From: Helicobacter sp. 13S00482-2
GTDB lineage: Bacteria > Campylobacterota > Campylobacteria > Campylobacterales > Helicobacteraceae
DNA length: 64,000 nt
Direction: 5' to 3'
Assembly (NCBI RefSeq): GCF_002272795.1
Contig: NZ_MLAT01000001.1
Span: 218,369 to 282,368 of the forward strand
Below, in pieces: positions 8,619 through 16,461 of this stretch; position 1 is the first letter of the stretch, and the number at the start of each line of letters is the position of its first letter. The position numbers were made by a program, and so were the translations under genes. The notes under the pieces were generated by a model. The model searched no databases. It saw only the letters and a list, made by a program, of their open reading frames with translations, and was not told the DNA's origin.

Positions 8619-9258
8619 CAAAAAATTCTTTTTCTAAGATGATATTTTTACTCACGCCATCTTGCTCATATGAAATCTCCAAACTCACACGCCACCTACC
8701 CTCTAAAATCTGTTTGGAATCTTTTGATAGCTTCAGATTAAAATCTTTACTAACACAATTATTTCTATCGCAGTTTAGCATCCCTATATCCATCCTCTCT
8801 TTAGCATAATAGCGTTGCAGAAAAACGATGGTTTTTATATTTGAAATAAGATGAGACGAATCTTTACCTGAAGATTTTGATGATATTTTTGGAATAAAAT
8901 CGACATAAATTTTATTAGGTGCATCAATAAATAATTCGGGTTTTTCATTTTTTTTCTCATCAGAAAGCCTTGAACCATTTCCTTTGATTTCATAATTCAT
9001 TAAAGGCTGATTTTGAGGTTCAGGAAGAGGTTTTTTATTCACACTCATATAAATAGAATACTGAGCCTGAAATTCCCTAGTATCTTTGATAATTGGATTA
9101 ATATCTTTTTCCACTTGTTGATAGTTTTTTCCACCATAAGCAATCTCTTCAAGATCAGGATGCCCTGAAGATAAAACCACAAGTCTTATGAGTAAAACTA
9201 CACCAATGACAATAATTGCCAAAATACCAAATGGCCATAGATTGAACTTCTTTTTCAT
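8602..9258 (-). CDS. FixH-like membrane-anchored protein of the cbb3 tail
   Basis: The protein has 218 residues. The N terminus KKKFNLWPFGILAIIVIGVV is a basic tail and one membrane helix, with the WP-G-I pattern common in FixH-type proteins; the rest is extracytoplasmic. A degenerate segment around YGGKNYQQVEKDINPIIKD resembles the region after the helix in FixH. The later part is enlarged, with a beta-rich domain containing CDRNNC, possibly a disulphide. FixH works in copper delivery or assembly of cbb3 oxidase; that role is inferred from position two genes after DUF4006. The start at 9258 has GAGGAAAG upstream. It overlaps the first pseudopilin gene by 17 bases, bridging the two systems. 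Confidence 0.5.
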   Translation of the reverse strand: MKKKFNLWPFGILAIIVIGVVLLIRLVVLSSGHPDLEEIAYGGKNYQQVEKDINPIIKDTREFQAQYSIYMSVNKKPLPEPQNQPLMNYEIKGNGSRLSDEKKNEKPELFIDAPNKIYVDFIPKISSKSSGKDSSHLISNIKTIVFLQRYYAKERMDIGMLNCDRNNCVSKDFNLKLSKDSKQILEGRWRVSLEISYEQDGVSKNIILEKEFFGAKHP

Positions 9259-9301
9259 CTCTTTCCTCTACAGATCAATTTTATTTATTCAACTCAAATA
9301 C

Positions 9302-9898
9302 TCAACGTTGTTTCTTTTTGTTTGGAAAAAAATAAACCCATGCAAACAGACCAATCAGGACAATCAACATTGCCCATATGATATAATATACCACTTCTCG
9401 AGACTTATCTTTTGGAAAATTTTGATCAAAATCTACATTGTAGCTATCACTGATTTTATCTGCAATGATTGAATACACATTCAAAATAGCAGCAGAAATA
9501 CGATTAGGGGTAAATTCTGATTCTTTTTTAGGATCAGGCAATAGAGGTGCCATATAATCGAAAAACATTCTTTCAGTATCAAAAATATTTTTAGCATCAT
9601 CGCTTAGAACAATATCAACTTTTTTAGATTTAGCAAAAAAAAATATGACACTATAAGGGGGTGTGATCTTAAAAAGGATACTTTTTTCATAAGCGATCCT
9701 ACCATCTTTGGTAGGAAGATCTAAACTATCAACTATATCCACATAGAGAGAAAATCCAGTCTTATGCTTTATTTGAGTAGAAAGTTTATTGACAAAATCA
9801 ACCGATTTTGGGATAAAAAGACCTGTTTGATTATCTAATACAAAAACCTCCCCCATCAAAGGCAAAAAAAGAAAACAAACAAGCCAAAAGAATTTCAC
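9302..9898 (-). CDS. TPM-domain-like exported protein with C-terminal anchor
   Basis: The protein has 198 residues. A signal peptide covers 1-16 (KFFWLVCFLFLPLMG). A central alpha-beta domain opens with VFVLDNQTGLFIPKSVDFVN and contains KVDIVLSDDAKNIFDTERMF, recalling TPM/YgcG domains (thylakoid TLP18.3 family). A membrane helix follows near residues 172-192 (YYIIWAMLIVLIGLFAWVYF) with a short basic tail. It is therefore anchored at the C terminus with the domain outside the cytoplasm. Equivalents occur after the cbb3 genes in other Helicobacter and Campylobacter. The start is a GTG at 9898, four bases after the preceding mini-gene. The exact role is unknown; oxidase maturation or repair is a guess from position. 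Confidence 0.6.
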   Translation of the reverse strand: MKFFWLVCFLFLPLMGEVFVLDNQTGLFIPKSVDFVNKLSTQIKHKTGFSLYVDIVDSLDLPTKDGRIAYEKSILFKITPPYSVIFFFAKSKKVDIVLSDDAKNIFDTERMFFDYMAPLLPDPKKESEFTPNRISAAILNVYSIIADKISDSYNVDFDQNFPKDKSREVVYYIIWAMLIVLIGLFAWVYFFPNKKKQR

Positions 9899-9902
9899 CC
9901 GT

Positions 9903-10013
9903 TTATACCAAAAATAAAAATAAATTTGGAATAAAAGGAATGATAATTGTCATAATAATTGTTAAAACAATAAAAAAAGCTAAGATTTTTTCAAGTCCTG
10001 TAAATTTCATCAT
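9903..10013 (-). CDS. 36-residue single-helix membrane peptide between DUF4006 and TPM genes
   Basis: This very short gene has a good ribosome binding site, AAGGAG, before two adjacent ATG codons at 10013 and 10010; the second has the better spacing. The product begins MKFTGLEKILAFFIVLT and ends at a TAA at 9903. Almost all of it is one hydrophobic helix, with proline in the middle (IIIPFIPN). It fits exactly between its neighbours, with seven and four bases to spare, which argues for a real gene. Small single-helix subunits such as CcoQ and CcoM-like peptides bind cbb3 oxidases, so an oxidase-associated microprotein is a reasonable inference. Confidence 0.6.
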   Translation of the reverse strand: MMKFTGLEKILAFFIVLTIIMTIIIPFIPNLFLFLV

Positions 10014-10020
10014 CCACTCC

Positions 10021-10224
10021 TTAGTGCTCTGCTTTGTAATGATATGCATTGTCTTTGCTTTTCATCTTGATGTTAGCCTGATTATCAATTTTATAATAAT
10101 TGGTCGCCTGAGATTTTTGAATACTTACTGCTGCAAAACCAAATCCAACGGCCAAACCAACAACCAAAAGAACAGCAACTATATACCCCAATAATCCGTT
10201 GATTCCAAATAGTCCATTCATCAT
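10021..10224 (-). CDS. DUF4006 small membrane protein downstream of ccoP
   Basis: The protein has 67 residues: MNGLFGINGLLGYIVAVLLV, then a glycine-rich helix and a polar tail ending YHYKAEH. This is the DUF4006 family, which I know as a constant companion of ccoNOQP in Campylobacterota. The helix is at about 10-33 and the C terminus probably lies on one face of the inner membrane. It starts seven bases after ccoP with AAGGAG upstream, so it belongs to the oxidase operon. The function is not established; a role as accessory subunit or assembly factor of cbb3 oxidase is inferred from this linkage. Confidence 0.8.
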   Translation of the reverse strand: MMNGLFGINGLLGYIVAVLLVVGLAVGFGFAAVSIQKSQATNYYKIDNQANIKMKSKDNAYHYKAEH

Positions 10225-10231
10225 TCACTCC

Positions 10232-11131
10232 TTACTCATCGCTCAAAGGTTGCAAAGAACCTATATAAGCAGAAATTGCTTTTATTTGCGTGTCAGTAAA
10301 ATTCCTATAAGCAAAAGATGGCATTTCACCTATATTGCCTTTTTTACCGTGCTCTAAGACATTTTTTACAAAATCAAAGGTACCATATTTTCTCAAATCA
10401 GCTGCCATACCATCGTTACCGGCACCATCATTTCCATGACAACTCGCACACATAGAGTCAAAAGCTTGTTTGCCTTTTTTGATTTCATCTTGAAGAACTG
10501 ATCTTTTATTAGAATCTTTCACATCATTGATATTTTTCTTTTTATCAGAAAGAACATTCATCACATAAACAGCAATAGCTTTGGAATCCTCTTTACTAAT
10601 AGCTCCTTCAAAAGGAGGCATATCAATGGGATAACCTAATCCAGAACTACCATGCTCAATAGTATAAATAATACCTTCCTCTTTTCCCCATCGGTGTAAA
10701 TTCTGAGCTTTTCCATCCATACCTTCAGCATCAATACCATGACATTGTGAGCATTGAACCAAGAAAATACCTTCACCCATTTGTATGAGATCTGTGTTAT
10801 CTAGGTTTTGCCATTTTTGCTCAAATTTTTTGTTATGGGTATCCACTTGTTGATTATAATCCCCAATCTGGGAGTAAGAATCTAGAGGGTAACCTACAAA
10901 CATATACCAAAAACCCCAAAAAATCAATCCCAAAAAACAGATTGCATAGCCGATGGGAATATTGTTTTTAAACTCTGCAATCCCATCCCATTTGTGATCT
11001 GTAAGCTCCCCATCAGCTTTTGAGTCACGCATTTTCTTTATCAATAAACCAGCAATAAATATGGTCAATACTAAAATGACTATTGCAGCAATTAATGAAA
11101 ATAAATTCACATTATCGCTTAACCATCCCAT
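10232..11131 (-). CDS. ccoP: cbb3-type cytochrome c oxidase subunit III, dihaem cytochrome c
   Basis: This subunit passes electrons from soluble cytochrome c towards CcoO and CcoN. It has two N-terminal membrane helices (about 7-30 and 57-78) followed by two cytochrome c domains. Haem motifs CSQCH (near residue 127) and CASCH (near residue 230) are present, with distal methionines in IDMPPFEG and GEMPSFAYR. The length of 299 residues is typical. The start ATG at 11131 follows GGAGACGTT. It is the fourth gene of the ccoNOQP order, 18 bases after ccoQ. The products work in the inner membrane with haems facing the periplasm. Confidence 0.95.
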   Translation of the reverse strand: MGWLSDNVNLFSLIAAIVILVLTIFIAGLLIKKMRDSKADGELTDHKWDGIAEFKNNIPIGYAICFLGLIFWGFWYMFVGYPLDSYSQIGDYNQQVDTHNKKFEQKWQNLDNTDLIQMGEGIFLVQCSQCHGIDAEGMDGKAQNLHRWGKEEGIIYTIEHGSSGLGYPIDMPPFEGAISKEDSKAIAVYVMNVLSDKKKNINDVKDSNKRSVLQDEIKKGKQAFDSMCASCHGNDGAGNDGMAADLRKYGTFDFVKNVLEHGKKGNIGEMPSFAYRNFTDTQIKAISAYIGSLQPLSDE

Positions 11132-11149
11132 AACGTCTCCTTCAATTGT

Positions 11150-11350
11150 TTATTTGTTTTCCCTTGGCTCTATGATCTCATCATCCAAGTTATCTTTTAG
11201 TGCCAAATCTGCATATCTCTCATAATCCACGATACCTTTTTTTTGCTTCATATACATGCTGACGATATACGCATACAAAAATACCACAAGCAGAACGGTT
11301 ACTACAAAATAAGCAATCGCTCTTATTGATTCAAGAGATTCTAGATTCAT
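11150..11350 (-). CDS. ccoQ: cbb3-type cytochrome oxidase subunit IV (CcoQ/FixQ)
   Basis: The protein has 66 residues and one membrane helix (about 10-32, AIAYFVVTVLLVVFLYAYI), followed by a short charged tail rich in Lys, Asp and Glu. The motif GIVDYERYADLALKD after the helix is typical of CcoQ. It stabilises the core oxidase complex. The order ccoN-O-Q-P, with ten bases to ccoO and 18 to ccoP, makes the assignment firm despite the small size. Confidence 0.9.
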   Translation of the reverse strand: MNLESLESIRAIAYFVVTVLLVVFLYAYIVSMYMKQKKGIVDYERYADLALKDNLDDEIIEPRENK

Positions 11351-11360
11351 TATATTTCCT

Positions 11361-12044
11361 TTATTTCTTTATCCTGGACTGACCAAGACTGTTGAGGTAG
11401 GCTATGAGTGCAACAATTTGCTTGACTTCGCCCTTTTTATAAGCTTCTTTGACCGCTTGATTTTTCATATGATTTACAATATCACCTGCTTCTTTTAAAA
11501 ACTCCTCTTTGGCCTGAGTGATATTTCCTAGAGGAACACCATTCTCGGTATCGTAAGGAACTCCAAAAAGAACCTTTTGCGTATAAGCCTCTGCATAAGC
11601 TGTATCAAAATCCACATCTTTCGCGAAAAGATGATGATATGCAGGCATAATAGAACCAGGAACTACGCTTGTGGGCTCCAACATATGATTTTCATGCCAA
11701 TCTGTAGTTCTGCTATCGCCAACCCTATGTAAATCAGGCCCTGTTCGCTTAGATCCCCATAAAAAAGGTCTATCATAGGCATATTCTCCACTAAGACTAT
11801 AAGCTCCATATCTATCAGTTTCTGACTGGAAGGGTCTAATGAGTTGTGAATGACAGTTATAGCAACCCTCAGCGATATAAACTTGTCTGCCAGCAGTTTG
11901 CAATACAGTATAAGGCTGTAAGCCCTCTATAGGTCTTGAAGATTTCATAAAATCGGGTAAAATCTCCACCAACCCTGCTATTGAAAATACAATCAAAAAC
12001 GCTACGGTAAAAAAGAATGGATTTTTTTCTAACCAACTAAACAT
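11361..12044 (-). CDS. ccoO: cbb3-type cytochrome c oxidase subunit II, monohaem
   Basis: This membrane-anchored cytochrome c has 227 residues. The anchor helix is at about 10-30 (FFFTVAFLIVFSIAGLVEIL). The haem motif CYNCHSQLIRPF lies near residue 61, and the axial methionine is in VVPGSIMPAYHHLF. RYGAYSLSGEYAYDRPFLWG and KRTGPDLHRVG are strongly conserved in CcoO. It hands electrons from CcoP to the binuclear centre in CcoN. It lies 17 bases after ccoN. Length and motifs are complete. Confidence 0.95.
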   Translation of the reverse strand: MFSWLEKNPFFFTVAFLIVFSIAGLVEILPDFMKSSRPIEGLQPYTVLQTAGRQVYIAEGCYNCHSQLIRPFQSETDRYGAYSLSGEYAYDRPFLWGSKRTGPDLHRVGDSRTTDWHENHMLEPTSVVPGSIMPAYHHLFAKDVDFDTAYAEAYTQKVLFGVPYDTENGVPLGNITQAKEEFLKEAGDIVNHMKNQAVKEAYKKGEVKQIVALIAYLNSLGQSRIKK

Positions 12045-12061
12045 AAATATTTACCCCCTTA

Positions 12062-13528
12062 TCAAGAAGCCATAGGTGAGGCATAATTTGGCTCACGATC
12101 TAGCTCTTTTGATGCAGTGATAGTCATCACAACGTTATAGATAAACATAATAAATCCTACCAAATACATCGTGCCTCCAATACTCCTTATCAAATAATAA
12201 GGATGCAATTCTTTCACAGTATCAATAAACTGATAGGTAAGATTACCATATTGATCAACATCTCTCCACATCATTCCTTGAGTAATACCAGCTATCCACA
12301 TACTAGAGAAATAAAGCACGATACCAATAGTCATGATCCAAAACTGAATGTCCATAATTTTCTTAGAATAAAGTTCTCTTTTGTATATTCGAGGAAGCAT
12401 ATGATAACAAGCAGCAATAATAGTGAATCCAACCCAGCCCAAAACACCATCATGAACGTGTCCAATAATCCAATCAGTAAAGTGTGCCAAAGCATTGACT
12501 GATTTGATAGCCTGAATAGGACCTTCAAGGGTTGCTAACATATAAAATGTAGAAGCTAAAACTAAGAATTTAATCAGTGGAGATTCCTTGAGTTGATGCC
12601 ACTGACCTCTCATTGTCAAAAGCATATTGATAGCCGTTCCCCAAGAGGGCAATATTAAAATAACAGAAAACACTGATCCAAGAGTTTGAACCCAGTCAGG
12701 GACAGTCGAATAGATAACGTGATGTCCACCTGCCCAAATATAAACAAACATCAAACTCCAAAATGAAAACAATGTCAGTTTATAAGAGAAAATCGGCTGA
12801 CCAGACTCTTTGGGTAAAAAATAGTAGATAATACCAATGATGCCAGAAGTCAAAACAAATGCAACTGCATTGTGTCCCCACCACCACTGAATCATTGCAT
12901 CATTACTACCTGCATACATTGATATAGAGTTCCAAATGCTTCCCACACCTGAAACAAAATAAGTAGGAATGGCAAGATTGTTGAATATATAGAGTACTGA
13001 TATGGCCGTGAATGTAGCAATAAAATACCACAAAGAAATATAAATGGTTTTCTCTCTTCTCACACCCATACTTCCAAACATGCTCACTCCCCAAAGTACC
13101 CATACTACAACCACCAAAATATCTAAAGGCCAAATCAATTCAGCATATTCTTTAGATTGAGTTAGGCCTGCTAGAAGACTGATGACAGCCAGAATAAGCA
13201 ACACAATATAAAGCCAAAAATGTAGATAGCCGATAAACTTCAAAAATGGGTGCTGATGATAGGTAATCTTCAAAACCCTCTGTCCTAAATAATACCAAGC
13301 TGCCCATATACCACTTAATGTGAAACCATAAATAACTCCATTAGTATGAAGAGGTCTTAATCTCCCAAAAATACCATACTCTCCAGCAATGTAATTCAAA
13401 TCTGGAAATGCCAATTGAAATGCGAGCACAACACCAATCAACATACCTATGAACCCAAATGCCATTGTTGAGTATAAAAACAACTTGGCAATAGAGTAGT
13501 CATACTCTAAAGTAGCATCATTTTGCAT
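12062..13528 (-). CDS. ccoN: cbb3-type cytochrome c oxidase subunit I, catalytic
   Basis: This haem-copper oxidase core subunit has 488 residues and about twelve membrane helices. It reduces oxygen to water at very low oxygen concentration while pumping protons. Visible features are the haem-binding HTNGVIYGFTLSG near residue 60, the copper and proton region WWWGHNAVAF near residue 215, the tandem histidine-containing AGGHHVIYSTVPDW near residue 265, and IIGHVHDGVLGWVGF near residue 350. It is the first gene of the operon and begins with an ATG after a GGAG. It is probably transcribed from the TAAAAT box about 50 bases upstream. Confidence 0.97.
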   Translation of the reverse strand: MQNDATLEYDYSIAKLFLYSTMAFGFIGMLIGVVLAFQLAFPDLNYIAGEYGIFGRLRPLHTNGVIYGFTLSGIWAAWYYLGQRVLKITYHQHPFLKFIGYLHFWLYIVLLILAVISLLAGLTQSKEYAELIWPLDILVVVVWVLWGVSMFGSMGVRREKTIYISLWYFIATFTAISVLYIFNNLAIPTYFVSGVGSIWNSISMYAGSNDAMIQWWWGHNAVAFVLTSGIIGIIYYFLPKESGQPIFSYKLTLFSFWSLMFVYIWAGGHHVIYSTVPDWVQTLGSVFSVILILPSWGTAINMLLTMRGQWHQLKESPLIKFLVLASTFYMLATLEGPIQAIKSVNALAHFTDWIIGHVHDGVLGWVGFTIIAACYHMLPRIYKRELYSKKIMDIQFWIMTIGIVLYFSSMWIAGITQGMMWRDVDQYGNLTYQFIDTVKELHPYYLIRSIGGTMYLVGFIMFIYNVVMTITASKELDREPNYASPMAS

Positions 13529-13577
13529 CTATTCTCCTTTTTGCTTTGTTCTTTAAATGTTTAGAACCAACCCTTTA

Positions 13578-13583
13578 ATTTTA
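13578..13583 (-). promoter_or_regulatory. Candidate -10 box for the ccoNOQP run
   Basis: On the minus strand this reads TAAAAT, about 50 bases before the ccoN start. The surrounding leader is T-rich and has no clear -35, as usual for Helicobacter sigma-80 promoters. It would drive the cbb3 genes and, unless a terminator intervenes, the pseudopilus genes as well. Confidence 0.4.
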
Positions 13584-13662
13584 GCCTTTTAAATTAATTT
13601 GTACCTTAAAAAACATGAAATAACAACAAAATATAAATGACTTATTGACAATGACTTGATAA

Positions 13663-14673
13663 TCAGATAAATTTGTCTTTTAAGTGATGATTCATCTCAT
13701 CAAAAGTCATATTTTTCTGGTGCATATATTCATAAATTTTTGATCTGATTCTCCTTGGAATAGCATTTTTCCGAGCAATATCTTTAAATTTTTTAGGGAG
13801 GATAAAATGAGGAATGTATATTTTTGAAACAAATAGATAATTTTCATTATTTTCCACAATATATTTAGTTGCAATCTCGCAAGAAAAACCTGTCCTTAAG
13901 ATCTCTTTTCTTTGGTTAGAGGAAATAACATAGCCCATTTTCTTGATGATTTTATCAATCTCATCAATATCTTGATAAGGAGAACATTTTTGAAAATAAA
14001 CTATATCACCAAAATATAATATCTCACGCTCTTTATAAAGCATTTTTCTCTCTTGGGTTAAGTACTCAAAAGATTTGGAAATCCCTTTGGAATATTTTTT
14101 TATCATCTTATTTGAATAAGTATAACGAAATTCATTTCGCTTGTATCTGCTATCTTCATTGGTAGAATCTTCATAAAACTTATATTTAGAACAATACTCA
14201 TAAATCTCAGATTTTGTAATATTAATAAAAGGTCGTATTATCTTATAGCGTTCTCTTTGTTCAATCCCATCAAAACCCAAAATGGTATTCAATCCAGATC
14301 CTTTAGCTAACTGCATCAAAAACCACTCTAACTTATCATTGAGATGATGTGCTAAAATCAAATTATCATAATTATTTTTAACAATAATGTCTTCAAAAAA
14401 ATCGAACCTTATTTTTCTTGCTTCGCATTCAAAATTAGATTCTATTCTTGGAGCTTTAAGCACAAAACACCTTTTGTGATATTTTCTACATAGATCTTGG
14501 GCATATTCACTCTCTTCATCAGAGGCTTCCCTAGTCCCATAATTCACAATACTCACATCAAATTCAATCCCCAACTCCAACAAAGAAAAAAACATCGACA
14601 CAGAATCCACACCTGCAGAAAAGCCCAAAAGATTTTTATGATCTTGAAGCTCATCAAGAAAGCACAATTTCAT
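13663..14673 (-). CDS. tilS: tRNA(Ile)-lysidine synthase
   Basis: The enzyme adds lysine to C34 of the CAU-anticodon tRNA, changing its decoding from Met to Ile codons; it is essential in most bacteria. The protein has 336 residues. The N-terminal PP-loop ATPase has FSAGVDSVSMFF, a variant of the usual SGGxDS because Ala replaces the first Gly. Further core motifs are NYGTREASDEE, LILAHHLNDKLEWFLMQLAKG and IIRPFINITKSEIYEY. The C-terminal part is short, as in other Campylobacterota. It begins two bases after the rimO stop and is the last gene of the operon. The motif variant is probably lineage-typical rather than inactivating. Confidence 0.9.
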   Translation of the reverse strand: MKLCFLDELQDHKNLLGFSAGVDSVSMFFSLLELGIEFDVSIVNYGTREASDEESEYAQDLCRKYHKRCFVLKAPRIESNFECEARKIRFDFFEDIIVKNNYDNLILAHHLNDKLEWFLMQLAKGSGLNTILGFDGIEQRERYKIIRPFINITKSEIYEYCSKYKFYEDSTNEDSRYKRNEFRYTYSNKMIKKYSKGISKSFEYLTQERKMLYKEREILYFGDIVYFQKCSPYQDIDEIDKIIKKMGYVISSNQRKEILRTGFSCEIATKYIVENNENYLFVSKIYIPHFILPKKFKDIARKNAIPRRIRSKIYEYMHQKNMTFDEMNHHLKDKFI

Positions 14674-14675
14674 AA

Positions 14676-15995
14676 TTAAATTTTTCTCACCACTTTTCCA
14701 AACAAAAATCCATCTTTAAGCTCATTCACAAGCACCTCATAATAGCCTGATTTTAAGACCATATCATCTAATTCACTATCATTAATAAGTATCTCTCCAT
14801 CAACTTCAGGAGGCCATCTGAAATCTCTAGCACTGTAGAAATATTCACTCACCTGACTTTTACCTTCTAAAATCACTTGATGATGTTTTTCTAGCATTTG
14901 ATGTTTAATTTTCTTTTGTTGTGAGCTAATGATTTTATTGACAATGTTGATTCTTTTATTGATGATTTTAGTAGGGATTTTATCCTCCATATCATAAGCT
15001 AAGGTTCCATCCTCTGAAGAGAACGCAAAAATATTAAGCCTATCAAAAATAAAACTTTCTAAAAATTCGCACAATTCCTGAAATTCTTCCTCGCTTTCAC
15101 CTGGATGGCCTATGATGATAGTGCTTCTAACAAAACTTCCTTCAATATTTCGCATTGCCTTTAATAATTCAATATGCCTTTGCTTGTTTGCTCCTCGTTT
15201 CATTCGCTTAAGCATCGTATCGCTAATGTGCTGGATAGGCATATCAAAATAATTTTGAAAGATTTTAGAATCCTTGATTGTATTGATAAGCTCCAAGCTT
15301 GTACTAGAAGGGTATAAATATAAAATCCGTGCACTCTTGGCTAGATTTTGAGTATCAATGGCTCTAATAAGATCTATCAATCCTTGATTATTATTTTTGT
15401 CCCTTAAATACGAACTAGAATCTTGTGCAATAAAGGTAAAATCACAATAACCTTGTGAGGTTAAGTTTTCAATCTCCTTTAAGATAGAATCAATACTTCG
15501 ACTTTGCAACCTTCCTTTAAAACTAGGGATAGCACAAAAACTACAATTCTGATTGCACCCTTCAGATATTTTGATATAAGCGTGTATATTCGATCCTGTA
15601 ATGACCCTAGCGTTAGATTCATCTGCTAGAAAAACTGCTGGGGTAATAGAGTTGGTTTTTGAATCTAGCATCTCATCAATTTTATCAAAATCCCCTACAC
15701 CAGTAATGATATCAATCTCAGGAATGAGTTCTTTGAGTTCATTTTTATACCGCTGAGTCAAACAGCCACTAGCAAGTAATAACGCACCTTTTTTGCGCAC
15801 AGAGGATGCTTGGAGAATCACCTGAATGCTTTCTTCTTTTGCAGACTGAATGAATCCACAAGTATTTACTATGATAACATCAGCAAGTTCAGGAGTATCC
15901 ACCACCTCATAATCTTTCAATCTACCTAACATCACTTCAGAATCTACTAGGTTTTTAGTACATCCTAGCGAAATCAAATGCAACTTCTTACTCAA
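14676..15995 (-). CDS. rimO: Ribosomal protein S12 methylthiotransferase RimO
   Basis: This radical-SAM methylthiotransferase modifies an aspartate of ribosomal protein S12. It has 439 residues. The N-terminal UPF0004 domain contains LISLGCTKNLVDSEVMLGRL and VNTCGFI, with the cysteines for the second iron-sulphur cluster. The radical SAM domain has EGCNQNCSFCAIPSFKGRLQ, the CxxxCxxC cluster motif. A TRAM-like C-terminal domain includes YYEVLVNE. The LGCTKN signature separates RimO from MiaB. The start overlaps the gpt stop as ATGA. The gene order rimO-gpt-aminotransferase matches H. pylori. Confidence 0.96.
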   Translation of the reverse strand: MSKKLHLISLGCTKNLVDSEVMLGRLKDYEVVDTPELADVIIVNTCGFIQSAKEESIQVILQASSVRKKGALLLASGCLTQRYKNELKELIPEIDIITGVGDFDKIDEMLDSKTNSITPAVFLADESNARVITGSNIHAYIKISEGCNQNCSFCAIPSFKGRLQSRSIDSILKEIENLTSQGYCDFTFIAQDSSSYLRDKNNNQGLIDLIRAIDTQNLAKSARILYLYPSSTSLELINTIKDSKIFQNYFDMPIQHISDTMLKRMKRGANKQRHIELLKAMRNIEGSFVRSTIIIGHPGESEEEFQELCEFLESFIFDRLNIFAFSSEDGTLAYDMEDKIPTKIINKRINIVNKIISSQQKKIKHQMLEKHHQVILEGKSQVSEYFYSARDFRWPPEVDGEILINDSELDDMVLKSGYYEVLVNELKDGFLFGKVVRKI

Positions 15996-16453
15996 GATCG
16001 TTGCTCCAACATATCAACTTCCCAAAAAAAGTCAATCCATTCCAAAGAAGGATCTTTGACATAAAAATCTGCAAATATTTTAGCGTTGAGTTTTTGAAAA
16101 ATAACTGCTGAATAAAAACTAACTTGTGGATTCCTAACTCTTAGCTTCTGTAAAATTTCTTCCAAACTCTTGCCACTATCAACGATTTCATCAACTACTA
16201 GAATCTTTTTGTGATCAGGTTTGATATCTGGCATATTTTCAATAATCAACGAACTCTGCACATTCTTATCACTATAAGAAAATGCACTAAGAGTGTATAT
16301 AGAGCGTAGATTCCAAGCTAAGCAAAGCATATGACTCATCACCATTCCACCCCTAGCAATACAAACAATCGCATCAGGGACTCCGATATCTTCCTCAACC
16401 TTTCGTGCTAAAATTTTCAAATCCCCCAAAAATTCAGTATAAGAATAATACAT
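15992..16453 (-). CDS. gpt: Purine (xanthine-guanine type) phosphoribosyltransferase
   Basis: The protein has 153 residues. It transfers phosphoribosyl groups from PRPP to purine bases in salvage. The PRPP-binding loop is ILVVDEIVDSGKSLEEIL, and an earlier substrate loop is VCIARGGMVMSH. The C terminus LEWIDFFWEVD is characteristic of the small Helicobacter Gpt. The start at 16453 is fixed by a strong AGGAGG nine bases upstream; an in-frame extension to 16501 would run into the previous gene and lacks a binding site. It lies eight bases after the aminotransferase stop. Confidence 0.88.
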   Translation of the reverse strand: MYYSYTEFLGDLKILARKVEEDIGVPDAIVCIARGGMVMSHMLCLAWNLRSIYTLSAFSYSDKNVQSSLIIENMPDIKPDHKKILVVDEIVDSGKSLEEILQKLRVRNPQVSFYSAVIFQKLNAKIFADFYVKDPSLEWIDFFWEVDMLEQRS

Positions 16454-16461
16454 TACCCCTC

